Source: Candidatus Desulfaltia sp. (GTDB taxonomy: Bacteria > Desulfobacterota > Desulfobacteria > Desulfobacterales > ETH-SRB1). From it: a DNA stretch of 32,428 nt. The stretch is taken from positions 1 to 32,428 of the forward strand of contig JAUSPN010000035.1 of the NCBI GenBank assembly GCA_030656555.1, in the 5' to 3' direction. Every line of letters starts with the position of its first letter. Positions within the stretch are counted from its first letter, which is position 1. Below the pieces are notes generated by a model. It did no database searches, was not told the DNA's origin, and was given only the letters and a program-made list of their open reading frames with translations. The translations under genes and the position numbers were made by a program. Below, one piece after another: positions 24,653 through 32,428 of the stretch.

Positions 24653-26460
24653 GATTGAAAAAATGGTTTAATACAACCAGCGTAAAAGACCAATCTTTCA
24701 ACATAGCCCATGCAGGCAAATGGACTTTCAATTTTGTTATAATAGGTATTTTTGCGGGATTAGGCTCTGTTGTTTTTCATTACCTCTGCCAGTTCGGACT
24801 CCATTATTTCATGGATTTTATAGCCGGCTACCGGCCTCCTTCCCCTGCCGGAGAACATCATCTGTTCACGCCGACAAACACCTCTTTCAGCCGTTACACT
24901 CTTTTATTTCTACCTGCTTTTGGCGGACTATTAAGTGGATGGCTGGTATATACCTTTGCACCGGAAGCCGAAGGGCACGGCACGGATGCCGCAATTGATG
25001 CATATCATACAAAAGGCGGATTTATTCGAGGCAGAGTGCCAATAATCAAAACAATAGCATCCGCTATTACCCTTACAACCGGCGGTTCCGGAGGAAGAGA
25101 AGGACCAATAGCACAAATAGGAGCCGGCTTTGGATCATTTCTGGCAACAAAATTAAAGCTTTCAAACAGGCAACGAAGAATAATGATGGCCGCTGGAATC
25201 GGCGCAGGTGTGGGCAGTATCTTCAGAGCGCCCCTGGCCGGCGCCCTCTTTGCCTCGGAAGTACTCTACAGAGATCCCGAGTTTGAATCCGAGGTTATCA
25301 TACCTGCAGGAATCTCTTCGGTAGTGGCATACTGCCTGTATTGCCTGGTGTTTGGCTGGGGATCTTTGTTTCAATCCCCTGATTTTCAGTTCCGCAATCC
25401 ATTGGAGCTGGGACCTTATATTATTCTTGCCTTTGTTCTTGTAGGCACAGGGATATTATATGTTAAATTATTTTACGGCGTAACCGGGCTGTTTAAGTCC
25501 TTTAAGATCCCAAATCATATAAAGCCCGCCATAGGGGGGCTCTGTACAGGCATAGTGGGTTTCTTTTTGCCCCAAACCCTTGCCTTTGGATACGGCTTTG
25601 CTCAGCAAGCCATTAATAATGAACTAACTATTCCCTTCTTATTACTGCTTGCCTTTGGCAAGATAATTACCACATCATTTTCAATAGGATCGGGGGGAAG
25701 CGGAGGGGTGTTCGGCCCATCGGTTGTTATAGGCGGAGCTATGGGCGGCGCTGTCGGAAAGCTGTTTCATCAAATCATGCCGGGCATTGTAACGGAACCG
25801 GGCGCTTTTGTCATAGTCGGCATGGCTGGTTTTTTCACCGCTGTTTCAAACACACCTATTTCAACAATTATATTTGTCAGTGAAATGACCAATTCGTATC
25901 ATCTGCTTTTGCCGAGCCTCCTTGTGTGTTCCCTGTCATACCTGACAGCTAAGAAATGGACTATTTATAAAAATCAGGTCAAAAGCAAAATCGACTCTCC
26001 CGCTCATGCCGGCGAGTTCTTTGTAGACATTCTACAGACCATCAAGGTCAAGGATCTAATGGGTCTCGTGAAAAAGGTAGAGCTGATACCCCAGGATATG
26101 ACCTTTTTAGATTTTAAGAAGTACTTTTCAAAAACAAAACAGCATTATTTCCCGGTTATGGATCAGAATGAAAGGCTTATCGGAATATTTTCCAGCACCG
26201 ACATCAGAGGCGTACTTTTTTCCAAGGACATTGAGCATCTTGTTCTGATGAAAGATATCGCCAACTCTGATATTATCGTAGCTACTCAATCCGATGATTT
26301 AAACACAGTACTTCAAAAATTTACCACAAAAAATATTGATAGCCTTCCGGTAGTTAAGGATGATGATTATCAAATTCTTATCGGGATGTTAAACAGAAGA
26401 GAGGTTATTTCATTTTACAACGAGCAGATACAAAAAATGAAAAACAGGGCTAAAAGATAG
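24649..26460 (+). CDS. ClC-type chloride channel/antiporter with CBS domains
   Basis: The 603-residue membrane protein has about ten to twelve helices over residues 25-435, then two CBS domains from about 465 to 600. ClC selectivity-filter motifs are present: GSGGREGPI with gating glutamate E151, and GSGGVFGPS (350-358). The first filter segment, usually GSGIP, here reads GHGTD (109-113), so the anion-binding Ser is replaced. CBS pairs may bind adenine nucleotides. The gating glutamate suggests a proton-coupled antiporter or a gated channel, which cannot be told apart. It is translationally coupled to the aminotransferase and ends 6 bases from the converging hydrolase gene. Confidence 0.93.
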   Translation: MRLKKWFNTTSVKDQSFNIAHAGKWTFNFVIIGIFAGLGSVVFHYLCQFGLHYFMDFIAGYRPPSPAGEHHLFTPTNTSFSRYTLLFLPAFGGLLSGWLVYTFAPEAEGHGTDAAIDAYHTKGGFIRGRVPIIKTIASAITLTTGGSGGREGPIAQIGAGFGSFLATKLKLSNRQRRIMMAAGIGAGVGSIFRAPLAGALFASEVLYRDPEFESEVIIPAGISSVVAYCLYCLVFGWGSLFQSPDFQFRNPLELGPYIILAFVLVGTGILYVKLFYGVTGLFKSFKIPNHIKPAIGGLCTGIVGFFLPQTLAFGYGFAQQAINNELTIPFLLLLAFGKIITTSFSIGSGGSGGVFGPSVVIGGAMGGAVGKLFHQIMPGIVTEPGAFVIVGMAGFFTAVSNTPISTIIFVSEMTNSYHLLLPSLLVCSLSYLTAKKWTIYKNQVKSKIDSPAHAGEFFVDILQTIKVKDLMGLVKKVELIPQDMTFLDFKKYFSKTKQHYFPVMDQNERLIGIFSSTDIRGVLFSKDIEHLVLMKDIANSDIIVATQSDDLNTVLQKFTTKNIDSLPVVKDDDYQILIGMLNRREVISFYNEQIQKMKNRAKR

Positions 26461-26466
26461 AAAAAA

Positions 26467-27255
26467 TTACTTGAGATGTATAAGAGCTCCTGACTCATGC
26501 TGGGCTGCAGCGCTAATCAGGCTGTTGTGATTTGTCAGCGCCGGCCCTACGGCACTTAAGGCTTTTTCCGGGGTATTGTTTGTTTCGCTTATATGGGCTA
26601 AAATCACATGCTTAAGCCTGTCGTGTTGCACATCCTTTAAAAGATTTCTCGACTCTTCGTTGGAAAGGTGACCGGTTCTGTTCTTAATCCGTTGTTTTAA
26701 TTCCCATGGATAAGGACCGTTTATCAGCATGTCTGTATCATGATTGGCTTCGAGGATTAACAATGAGCAATCTTTGAGATGCTCTTTAACCATTGAGGTT
26801 GCTATCCCGAGGTCGGTTGCGATCCCGATCTTTGTATTGTCGCGGTTTATAGTAAAACCAACGGGGTCCTCTGCATCATGTGATGTTGAAAAGGGATGGA
26901 TTGTCAGGGTGTTTATAAAAAAGGATATGCCGCTTTCAAAGTTTACAATGTCCCGGACATTACCTATTTGTGATGAAGCAGCCTTACCGGTTTGTTTACT
27001 GATAAAAACAGGCAAATTAAATCGGCGCGAAAGAACTCCCACGCTATGGATATGGTCGGCATGTTCATGAGACACCAGAATAGCATCAAGATCGGCAGGG
27101 TAAAGCCCTTTTGACTTTAACCTGCGTTCGATTTCTATTCCGGAAATGCCGGCATCAATAAGTATAGAGGTTAAGCCGTCGGAAACAAATATTGAGTTCC
27201 CCTTGCTGCCGCTAGCAAGCATACATACTGAAAGATTATGGTTTTTGTCCGGCAT
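26467..27255 (-). CDS. YycJ/WalJ-like MBL-fold metallo-hydrolase
   Basis: The 262-residue protein opens with VCMLASGSKGNSIFV, the signature of the YycJ (WalJ) group. It has the metal-binding HEHADH motif (63-68), STSHDAEDPVGF, ATDLG, and ILEANHD. B. subtilis YycJ has been linked to DNA repair and cell-wall regulation with exonuclease activity; the activity here is inference. It lies 20 bases after dut at the end of the pnp operon and has no signal peptide. Confidence 0.85.
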   Translation of the reverse strand: MPDKNHNLSVCMLASGSKGNSIFVSDGLTSILIDAGISGIEIERRLKSKGLYPADLDAILVSHEHADHIHSVGVLSRRFNLPVFISKQTGKAASSQIGNVRDIVNFESGISFFINTLTIHPFSTSHDAEDPVGFTINRDNTKIGIATDLGIATSMVKEHLKDCSLLILEANHDTDMLINGPYPWELKQRIKNRTGHLSNEESRNLLKDVQHDRLKHVILAHISETNNTPEKALSAVGPALTNHNSLISAAAQHESGALIHLK

Positions 27256-27275
27256 AATAAAATGCGAGATTCCTT

Positions 27276-27734
27276 TTACAACCCAGTATGACCGAAACCT
27301 CCGTCGTTGCGGATTGTTTCGTCTAAGTGTTCAACAACCTGCAAGCGGGCCTGATATACCCTTTTAATGACCATCTGAGCAATCCTGTCACCTCTATAAA
27401 TAGTGTAATCCTTTTTACCGAGATTAATAACAGGAATCATCACCTCGCCACGATAGTCAGCGTCTATTGTGCCCGGTGAATTAATAAGCCCTATACCATG
27501 CTTAACAGCCAGACCACTTCTCGGGCGGATCTGTGCTTCAAACCCAGCGGGGATGGCCATGGCAAACCCTGTGGGTATCATGACGATTCCTCTTGTCTCA
27601 ACAACGATCTCTTTTTCTACGGCCGCGCATATATCCATCCCTGCTGATTGGGGTGTCATATAGCAGGGGAGAGGGATATCCTCAAGCAAATCCGGTCTTA
27701 AACGGAGTATTTTAATTATAGGAGCGTGGTTCAT
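27276..27734 (-). CDS. dut: Deoxyuridine 5'-triphosphate nucleotidohydrolase (dUTPase)
   Basis: All five motifs of trimeric dUTPase are present: SAGMDICA, PRSGLAVKHGI, NSPGTIDADYRGE, RGDRIAQMV and the flexible C-terminal GGFGHTG. The enzyme hydrolyses dUTP to dUMP and PPi. The start is ATG 27734 or GTG 27752; neither has a good Shine-Dalgarno. The ATG gives 152 residues, the usual size. It sits between pnp and the YycJ-like gene. Confidence 0.93.
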   Translation of the reverse strand: MNHAPIIKILRLRPDLLEDIPLPCYMTPQSAGMDICAAVEKEIVVETRGIVMIPTGFAMAIPAGFEAQIRPRSGLAVKHGIGLINSPGTIDADYRGEVMIPVINLGKKDYTIYRGDRIAQMVIKRVYQARLQVVEHLDETIRNDGGFGHTGL

Positions 27735-27833
27735 ATTATTGTAATCGTTCACGGTTATCGGTTCACAGTTTTTTCAATGAACTATGCAACGATTGAAGCA
27801 TTTTGGATATTGAAAACAGTTTACGGTTACATA

Positions 27834-29933
27834 TTATTTACTGTCCGAGGCATTTTCTTCTTCCAAAACAGCCTTGCGGCTCAGGCGTATCTTCCCGTCC
27901 TTTGAAACTTCGAGAACCTTGACTTTAACTATGTCGCCTTCCTTAACAATGTCTGAAACCTTTGCAACCCTCTCCGAGGCAAGTTGTGAAATATGTACAA
28001 GACCGTCACAGCCGGGCATTATCTGAACAAATGCGCCAAAATCCATGATTTTCACCACCTTGCCTTCGTAAATTGCACCTACCTCCGGTTCCATTGTAAT
28101 ATTTTTTATCGCTTGTAAAGCTGCATCCGATTCTTCTCGAGAAAAAGCAGCGATTTTAACAAGACCGGTATCATCTACCTCAACTTGTGTGTTTGTTTCG
28201 CTCTGAATCGCCCTGATCATTTTCCCGCCAGGCCCTATGAGATCCCGGATTTTATCAGGATTGATATGTATAGTTATTATCCTGGGGGCATAGGGAGAGG
28301 TTTTGTCCCTGGGCTTTTGCAATGCTTCCAGCATCCTGTCAAGAATAAAAAGCCTCCCCAAACGGGCTTGTTCAAGAGCCTTTTCCAATATGTTCTTTGA
28401 CAGCTCATGAATTTTAATATCCATTTGAAGGGCGGTTATGCCTTCAGATGTGCCAGCCACCTTAAAATCCATATCGCCGGCATGATCTTCATCTCCAAGA
28501 ATGTCGGAAAGGATAATCACATTGTCTCCATCCTTTACAAGGCCCATTGCAATGCCTGCGACCGGGGCCTTTATAGGAACCCCGCCATCCATCAGCGCCA
28601 GAATGCCTGCACATACGGTCCCCATGGATGAAGAGCCATTAGACTCCATCACCTCTGAAACAATCCGAATAGTATAATCAAATTCTTCCTTGGGCGGCAA
28701 AACCTTTTCAATAGCTCTTGTTGACAGCCCGCCATGGCCTATATCTCTCCGGCTTGGGCCTGCAAAGCGTTTTACCTCTCCGACTGAATACGGGGGAAAA
28801 TTGTAATGAAGCATAAACGGTCTGGATTCTTCCCCGCTTAAAGTTTCCACCCGCTGCTCATCACGACCCGAACCAAGGGTTAACACTCCTAATACCTGAG
28901 TTTCTCCCCTGGTAAACAGGGCGCTTCCGTGAGGCCTGGGCAACGTTCCGACTTCACAGGAAATAGGCCTTATTTCATCAAATCTTCTGTTGTCTATCCT
29001 GCGCCCTTCCTTAAGGATAAGATCTCGCATAGTTGATTTAATTAAGTCGTTATATATCTCATATACTTCATCCCTGCGTTTAGTAAAATCATCGCCGAGT
29101 TTTGCAAGGCTATCGGACTTGAAAACGCTAAGAGACTTGTTGCGGTCTTGTTTGCCTGGGATCATAAGAATATCACGTAGCTGTAAGGATGCTTCAGAAA
29201 CAATTTTGTTGACGAGGTCATTATCTTTTTCAGGAAGGATAAATGGACGTTTTTGGACTCCATTGCTTAATTTTAGCTTCTTTTGTATATCAATTATCGG
29301 TTTTAATGCCTCGTGCCCGTAAAATATAGCCTCCAGCATATCCGCTTCCTTGACGATGTTGCCGCCGCCTTCTACCATTACAATTCCGGTTTCAGAACCA
29401 GCTACAATAACATTAATATCGCTTTGTCCATATTCACTTATCAAAGGGTTAATTATAAGCTTGCCGTCTATTCTCCCGACACGAACACATGCGATAGGTC
29501 CGGCAAAAGGAATATCAGATATTTCAAGAGCCGCAGAAGCTCCTATCATTGCCAGAATATCGGGATCATTTTCCTGATCCATGGAAAGAACAAGAGCGAT
29601 AATCTGTGTTTCGCTGCAGTAGCCTTTTGGGAAAAGAGGCCTCATGGGACGGTCGATCAGCCTGGCGGTTAATGTCTCTTTTTCACTTGGGCGTCCGACT
29701 TCACGCCTGAAATAATTACCGGGTATCCGACCTGCCGCATATATCTTTTCCTGATATTCTACTGAAAGAGGCAAAAAATCTACCTCCCGTTGCTCCATGG
29801 ATGATACGGCAGAAACCAGCACAATGGTTTCTCCGTACTGGACTACGACCGAACCAGAAGCCTGTTTTGCAATTTTACCCGAGCTTATGCTTAGAATTCT
29901 TCCACCTACTTCGGTTTTATATATGTTTTCCAT
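27834..29933 (-). CDS. pnp: Polynucleotide phosphorylase
   Basis: The 699-residue 3'-5' phosphorolytic exoribonuclease has two RNase PH domains (about 1-230 and 310-540), an intervening helical domain, a KH domain ([20 protein letters not shown] at about 553-572) and an S1 domain ([18 protein letters not shown] at about 622-639). [18 protein letters not shown] in the second PH domain is typical. It is full length. The ATG follows AAGGAGAC. It lies 180 bases after rpsO, the conserved order, and the gap contains a palindrome at 29992-30061. Confidence 0.97.
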   Translation of the reverse strand: MENIYKTEVGGRILSISSGKIAKQASGSVVVQYGETIVLVSAVSSMEQREVDFLPLSVEYQEKIYAAGRIPGNYFRREVGRPSEKETLTARLIDRPMRPLFPKGYCSETQIIALVLSMDQENDPDILAMIGASAALEISDIPFAGPIACVRVGRIDGKLIINPLISEYGQSDINVIVAGSETGIVMVEGGGNIVKEADMLEAIFYGHEALKPIIDIQKKLKLSNGVQKRPFILPEKDNDLVNKIVSEASLQLRDILMIPGKQDRNKSLSVFKSDSLAKLGDDFTKRRDEVYEIYNDLIKSTMRDLILKEGRRIDNRRFDEIRPISCEVGTLPRPHGSALFTRGETQVLGVLTLGSGRDEQRVETLSGEESRPFMLHYNFPPYSVGEVKRFAGPSRRDIGHGGLSTRAIEKVLPPKEEFDYTIRIVSEVMESNGSSSMGTVCAGILALMDGGVPIKAPVAGIAMGLVKDGDNVIILSDILGDEDHAGDMDFKVAGTSEGITALQMDIKIHELSKNILEKALEQARLGRLFILDRMLEALQKPRDKTSPYAPRIITIHINPDKIRDLIGPGGKMIRAIQSETNTQVEVDDTGLVKIAAFSREESDAALQAIKNITMEPEVGAIYEGKVVKIMDFGAFVQIMPGCDGLVHISQLASERVAKVSDIVKEGDIVKVKVLEVSKDGKIRLSRKAVLEEENASDSK

Positions 29934-29991
29934 TTTGTCTCCTTATAAAGACTAACGATCAATAATGACGGCTTCGCAAAAAATCAAATTT

Positions 29992-30061
29992 ACCGCAGAA
30001 AACACAGAAACACAATTTAATATGTCAATATGTTCTTTGTGCCCTCAGTAGGCTCAGTGGT
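29992..30061. repeat. Imperfect palindrome between rpsO and pnp
   Basis: ACCGCAGAAAACACAG at 29992-30007 is matched by the inverted CTCAGTGGT-type arm ending near 30061 (TTTGTGCCCTCAGTAGGCTC at 30037-30056). It resembles an ACCGCAGAGGACACAGAG-type intergenic repeat that I have seen in related genomes. Confidence 0.45.
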
Positions 30062-30113
30062 GAAAAAAATGACTTGTTAAGAATTCACCAATAAAGGCGG
30101 CTAAATAAATATG

Positions 30114-30383
30114 TTATCTTCTCAGCCCCATAGTTTTAATGATAGAGCGGTATCGCTCAACATCATTGTTTTTGACGTAGTTTAAAAGCCTGCGTCGCCT
30201 TCCAACCAAAACTAACAAACCTCTTCTGGAATGATGATCCTTTTTGTGAATCTTCAAGTGTTCAGTAAGATATACAACACGATGTGTCAGAAGACCAATC
30301 TGAACCTCAGGTGAACCTGTATCAGTTTCATGCAGTTTATATTGATTAATGAGATCTTTTTTAATTTCCGATGTCTGAACCAC
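30114..30383 (-). CDS. rpsO: 30S ribosomal protein S15
   Basis: The 89-residue protein is the standard S15 length with [39 protein letters not shown] and [16 protein letters not shown]. It starts with GTG after AGGAGGAGGC. S15 binds the central domain of 16S rRNA and often represses its own mRNA; no such element can be identified here by eye. It lies between truB and pnp. Confidence 0.97.
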   Translation of the reverse strand: MVQTSEIKKDLINQYKLHETDTGSPEVQIGLLTHRVVYLTEHLKIHKKDHHSRRGLLVLVGRRRRLLNYVKNNDVERYRSIIKTMGLRR

Positions 30384-30418
30384 TTTATTTGCCTCCTCCT
30401 TTTAATAAATATTTTATA

Positions 30419-31330
30419 TTATTTTGGGAAAACACAGCAATAATGATATTTATCGCTATCTTTTTCCAGATTTAATATTGCCATAAGATTATCATCGGTA
30501 TCAACAATCTTGATGAAATCTTCATAAATACCGGTTTGTTGTAAAATAATATCCTGCCTGGTAATTGTGCCGCCATGTTTTAACTTATCAGTCAAAAGAT
30601 TATCGGCGATATATCTGGGCATATACTGCAACACGTCTGACATACTTATTAGCCGATCTGAAAGCTTGTGCGATAAATGAATATCTTCCATTTCCGGCAA
30701 TGTTAAAGCTTGGCTGATTGTAAATCCACTGCTTTCAATCCTTCTTAGCTCTTTAAGGCACCCTCCGCATCCAAGAGCCGCCCCAATATCAGCACATAGC
30801 GTCCTGATATATGTTCCCGCAGAACAGGATACCTCAAAACGTATCAGCGGTAAACTTATCTCAAGTATTTTAATATATGAAACAAAAACGCTCCTTGCTT
30901 CTTTCTGAACGGGCGTGCCTCTTCGCGCAAGCTTGTATAATGGAACCCCTTTATGCTTTAACGCCGAATAAACCGGAGGCCATTGTTTGATATCCCCTTC
31001 AAATTGCTTAAATGTTAAACGTAACTTCTTGTCCGTAAATGTAGTTTTATCGGATGTTGAAATTATATTTCCTGTAAAATCCTGCGTATCTGTTTCAACC
31101 CCAAGATGAATAACCGCCAGATATTTTTTTTTGTCGTGCAATAAAAACCTGCAAAGCTTTGTAGCATCATTGAGGCAGCAAACCAATAGGCCTGTTGCAA
31201 ATGGATCAAGGGTACCGGCATGTCCTGTTTTTCCTGCGCCAAGCAGTTTCTTAACATAAGCTACAACTTTGGCGGAAGTCATATTCGCCGGTTTATCTAC
31301 AACTAAAATTCCGCTTGATAGATGCTGCAT
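30419..31330 (-). CDS. truB: tRNA pseudouridine-55 synthase TruB
   Basis: TruB makes pseudouridine 55 in the T-loop of tRNA. The catalytic aspartate D42 is in GHAGTLDPFATGLL. Further typical segments are YLAVIHLGVETDTQD, WPPVYSALKHKGVPLYKLAR and SCSAGTYIRTLCADIG. I chose ATG 31330, which shares one base with the nrnA TGA (TGATG); the TTG one codon upstream is less likely. The C-terminal PUA-like tail is present and the 303-residue length is usual. Confidence 0.95.
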   Translation of the reverse strand: MQHLSSGILVVDKPANMTSAKVVAYVKKLLGAGKTGHAGTLDPFATGLLVCCLNDATKLCRFLLHDKKKYLAVIHLGVETDTQDFTGNIISTSDKTTFTDKKLRLTFKQFEGDIKQWPPVYSALKHKGVPLYKLARRGTPVQKEARSVFVSYIKILEISLPLIRFEVSCSAGTYIRTLCADIGAALGCGGCLKELRRIESSGFTISQALTLPEMEDIHLSHKLSDRLISMSDVLQYMPRYIADNLLTDKLKHGGTITRQDIILQQTGIYEDFIKIVDTDDNLMAILNLEKDSDKYHYCCVFPK

Positions 31331-32304
31331 CAAATTTTTTCGGCAAAATTAAAAATCCGGTTTTTTAAATCAATAATTGAAGATTCAATAGCAAAGCCTG
31401 CCGCACTGTAGTGCCCACCACCGCCAAAAGATGAGGCAAATGCAGCGACATCAACGGTTCCATCGGAACGAAGACTGACATGAAATCGGTCCTGCTTTTT
31501 TGATTCTTCGCTCGTGTCGGATACCACGTGAATAAGAACCGCTATCTTAATATTGTTTATAGCCTTTGCGTAATTTATCAGACCGTTTACCTCTTCAGGC
31601 CGAGCTCCTGTTTCATTTAACATCTCCTGTGTAATCGTTATCATGGATAGTTTACCGTTTTTTGATATCTCTATAGAGCCAAGCACTTTATGTAAAAGTT
31701 TCATGTAGCCGGGAGAAAAAGTTTCATATATATTCCTGGCAACATAATAGGGATCAACACCGATATCTATCATCTCCCTGCAAATTGCAAAAGCCGATCT
31801 GTTCGTATTTGAAAAACGGAACGAACCTGTATCGGTTAAAATACCGGTATATATCAGGGTGGCAATATCCCTGCTAATAGGCAATTCCATCTGCTTTAAA
31901 AGACGGTATATTATTTCAACGCTGGCACATGCAGAAGGATCTATTAATTGAAAATCGCCAAAGCCGGTATTGGAAACGTGATGGTCAATATTGATAACAA
32001 CCGGAATGCGGCTTACAAATGAAGCTGCCTTCCCGACACGATGCAAATCGCCACAATCAAGAACAATGGCAGTATCATATATAATTTGTCTGTCAATATG
32101 CCGCACAATACGTTTGACTGAAGGCAAAAAACGATAAACAGCAGAAATGGGGCTTTCGTTATAAAGAGTTGTTTTTTTTTGCCATAAAGCAAGTGAAAGC
32201 TCCATGGCAATAAGAGAGGCTATCGCATCTCCATCCGGATTAATATGAGAACAAAGAAAAATATTATTACTGTTTTTCAAGTGTTGTATTATCTGATTAA
32301 TCAT
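31330..32304 (-). CDS. nrnA: DHH-family bifunctional oligoribonuclease/PAP phosphatase
   Basis: This 324-residue DHH/DHHA1 protein has SHINPDGDAIAS (H20, D24, D26), VLDCGD (D83), the name motif NIDHHVSN (D107-H109) and the C-terminal GGGHYSAAGF. NrnA degrades nanoRNAs and dephosphorylates pAp, an intermediate related to sulfate assimilation. It lies between rbfA and truB, as in many bacteria, and overlaps rbfA by 8 bases. Confidence 0.93.
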   Translation of the reverse strand: MINQIIQHLKNSNNIFLCSHINPDGDAIASLIAMELSLALWQKKTTLYNESPISAVYRFLPSVKRIVRHIDRQIIYDTAIVLDCGDLHRVGKAASFVSRIPVVINIDHHVSNTGFGDFQLIDPSACASVEIIYRLLKQMELPISRDIATLIYTGILTDTGSFRFSNTNRSAFAICREMIDIGVDPYYVARNIYETFSPGYMKLLHKVLGSIEISKNGKLSMITITQEMLNETGARPEEVNGLINYAKAINNIKIAVLIHVVSDTSEESKKQDRFHVSLRSDGTVDVAAFASSFGGGGHYSAAGFAIESSIIDLKNRIFNFAEKI

Positions 32305-32428
32305 CAGTTTTTATTAATTTTAACACATGGTCTATGTGCGATCCATAATCAAAAGATTCATCATAAAAAAATTGCAGATCAGGCATGTAACGCAAGCCCA
32401 GTTTAGCGGCAAGAATCCGTTTTATATA
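32297..32428 (-). CDS. rbfA: Ribosome-binding factor A, C-terminal part
   Basis: The last 43 codons run from the window edge to TAA at 32297-32299. The segment LGLRYMPDLQFFYDESFDYG is the typical RbfA C-terminus. RbfA matures the 5' end of 16S rRNA in the 30S subunit. The gene overlaps nrnA by 8 bases. The N-terminal part lies beyond the window. Confidence 0.88.
   Translation of the reverse strand, partial: YIKRILAAKLGLRYMPDLQFFYDESFDYGSHIDHVLKLIKTDD

Overview
The window looks like a chromosomal segment from a Desulfobacterota (former deltaproteobacterial) genome, most likely a Desulfobacterales-type anaerobe. This is inferred from gene content and order: Trm112/DUF4416/yicC/remA/gmk/rlmB, a separate F0 cluster atpZ-atpI-atpB-atpE, a PxxKW cysteine-rich protein, and rbfA-nrnA-truB-rpsO-pnp. 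Base composition is moderate and A/T-leaning except for one clearly GC-rich gene at 2.5-4.3 kb. No rRNA, tRNA or CRISPR array was seen.

Positions 1-4800 are accessory and mobile-element-rich. The right end of an ISL3-family insertion sequence cuts into an endonuclease/exonuclease/phosphatase gene with a C-terminal helix-hairpin-helix domain. A small secreted DUF4412-like protein follows. Next come GC-rich hairpins, a decayed REP-associated (Y1/RAYT) transposase remnant, and a GC-rich gene fusing a GNAT acetyltransferase to a histone-deacetylase-family deacetylase. Two palindromic MITE-like elements flank that gene; they share a core but have different outer inverted repeats.

Positions 4800-15620 are mostly housekeeping. 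A PaaI-type thioesterase (minus strand) is followed by plus-strand runs: trm112-like, DUF4416, yicC, remA, gmk, rlmB; then icd, a ComF-type phosphoribosyltransferase, a nitrilase-family amidase, rfaE2, pgeF, pyrK; then the F0 genes atpZ, atpI, atpB, atpE. AtpE carries the Gln...Glu-Ser...Tyr pattern of Na+-binding c-rings. F1 and b subunits are absent, so they must be encoded elsewhere.

Positions 15640-22650 are on the minus strand: uvrA and pdxA (overlapping by 4 bp), preceded by an unusual exported pair. One protein has a Cys/His protease- or transglutaminase-like region followed by a von Willebrand A domain that stops short. The next gene, 9 bp downstream, has its own signal peptide, begins with what looks like the missing end of a VWA domain, and continues into two 62-residue tandem repeats. 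An exported metallo-beta-lactamase-fold protein lies further upstream.

Positions 22840-26460 (plus) hold the PxxKW protein with its own promoter and terminator, then a class I/II aminotransferase translationally coupled to a ClC/CBS channel. The end of the window (minus) carries rbfA (partial), nrnA, truB, rpsO, pnp, dut and a YycJ-like metallo-hydrolase, a translation/RNA-metabolism operon. Intergenic palindromic and heptamer-type repeats recur throughout.
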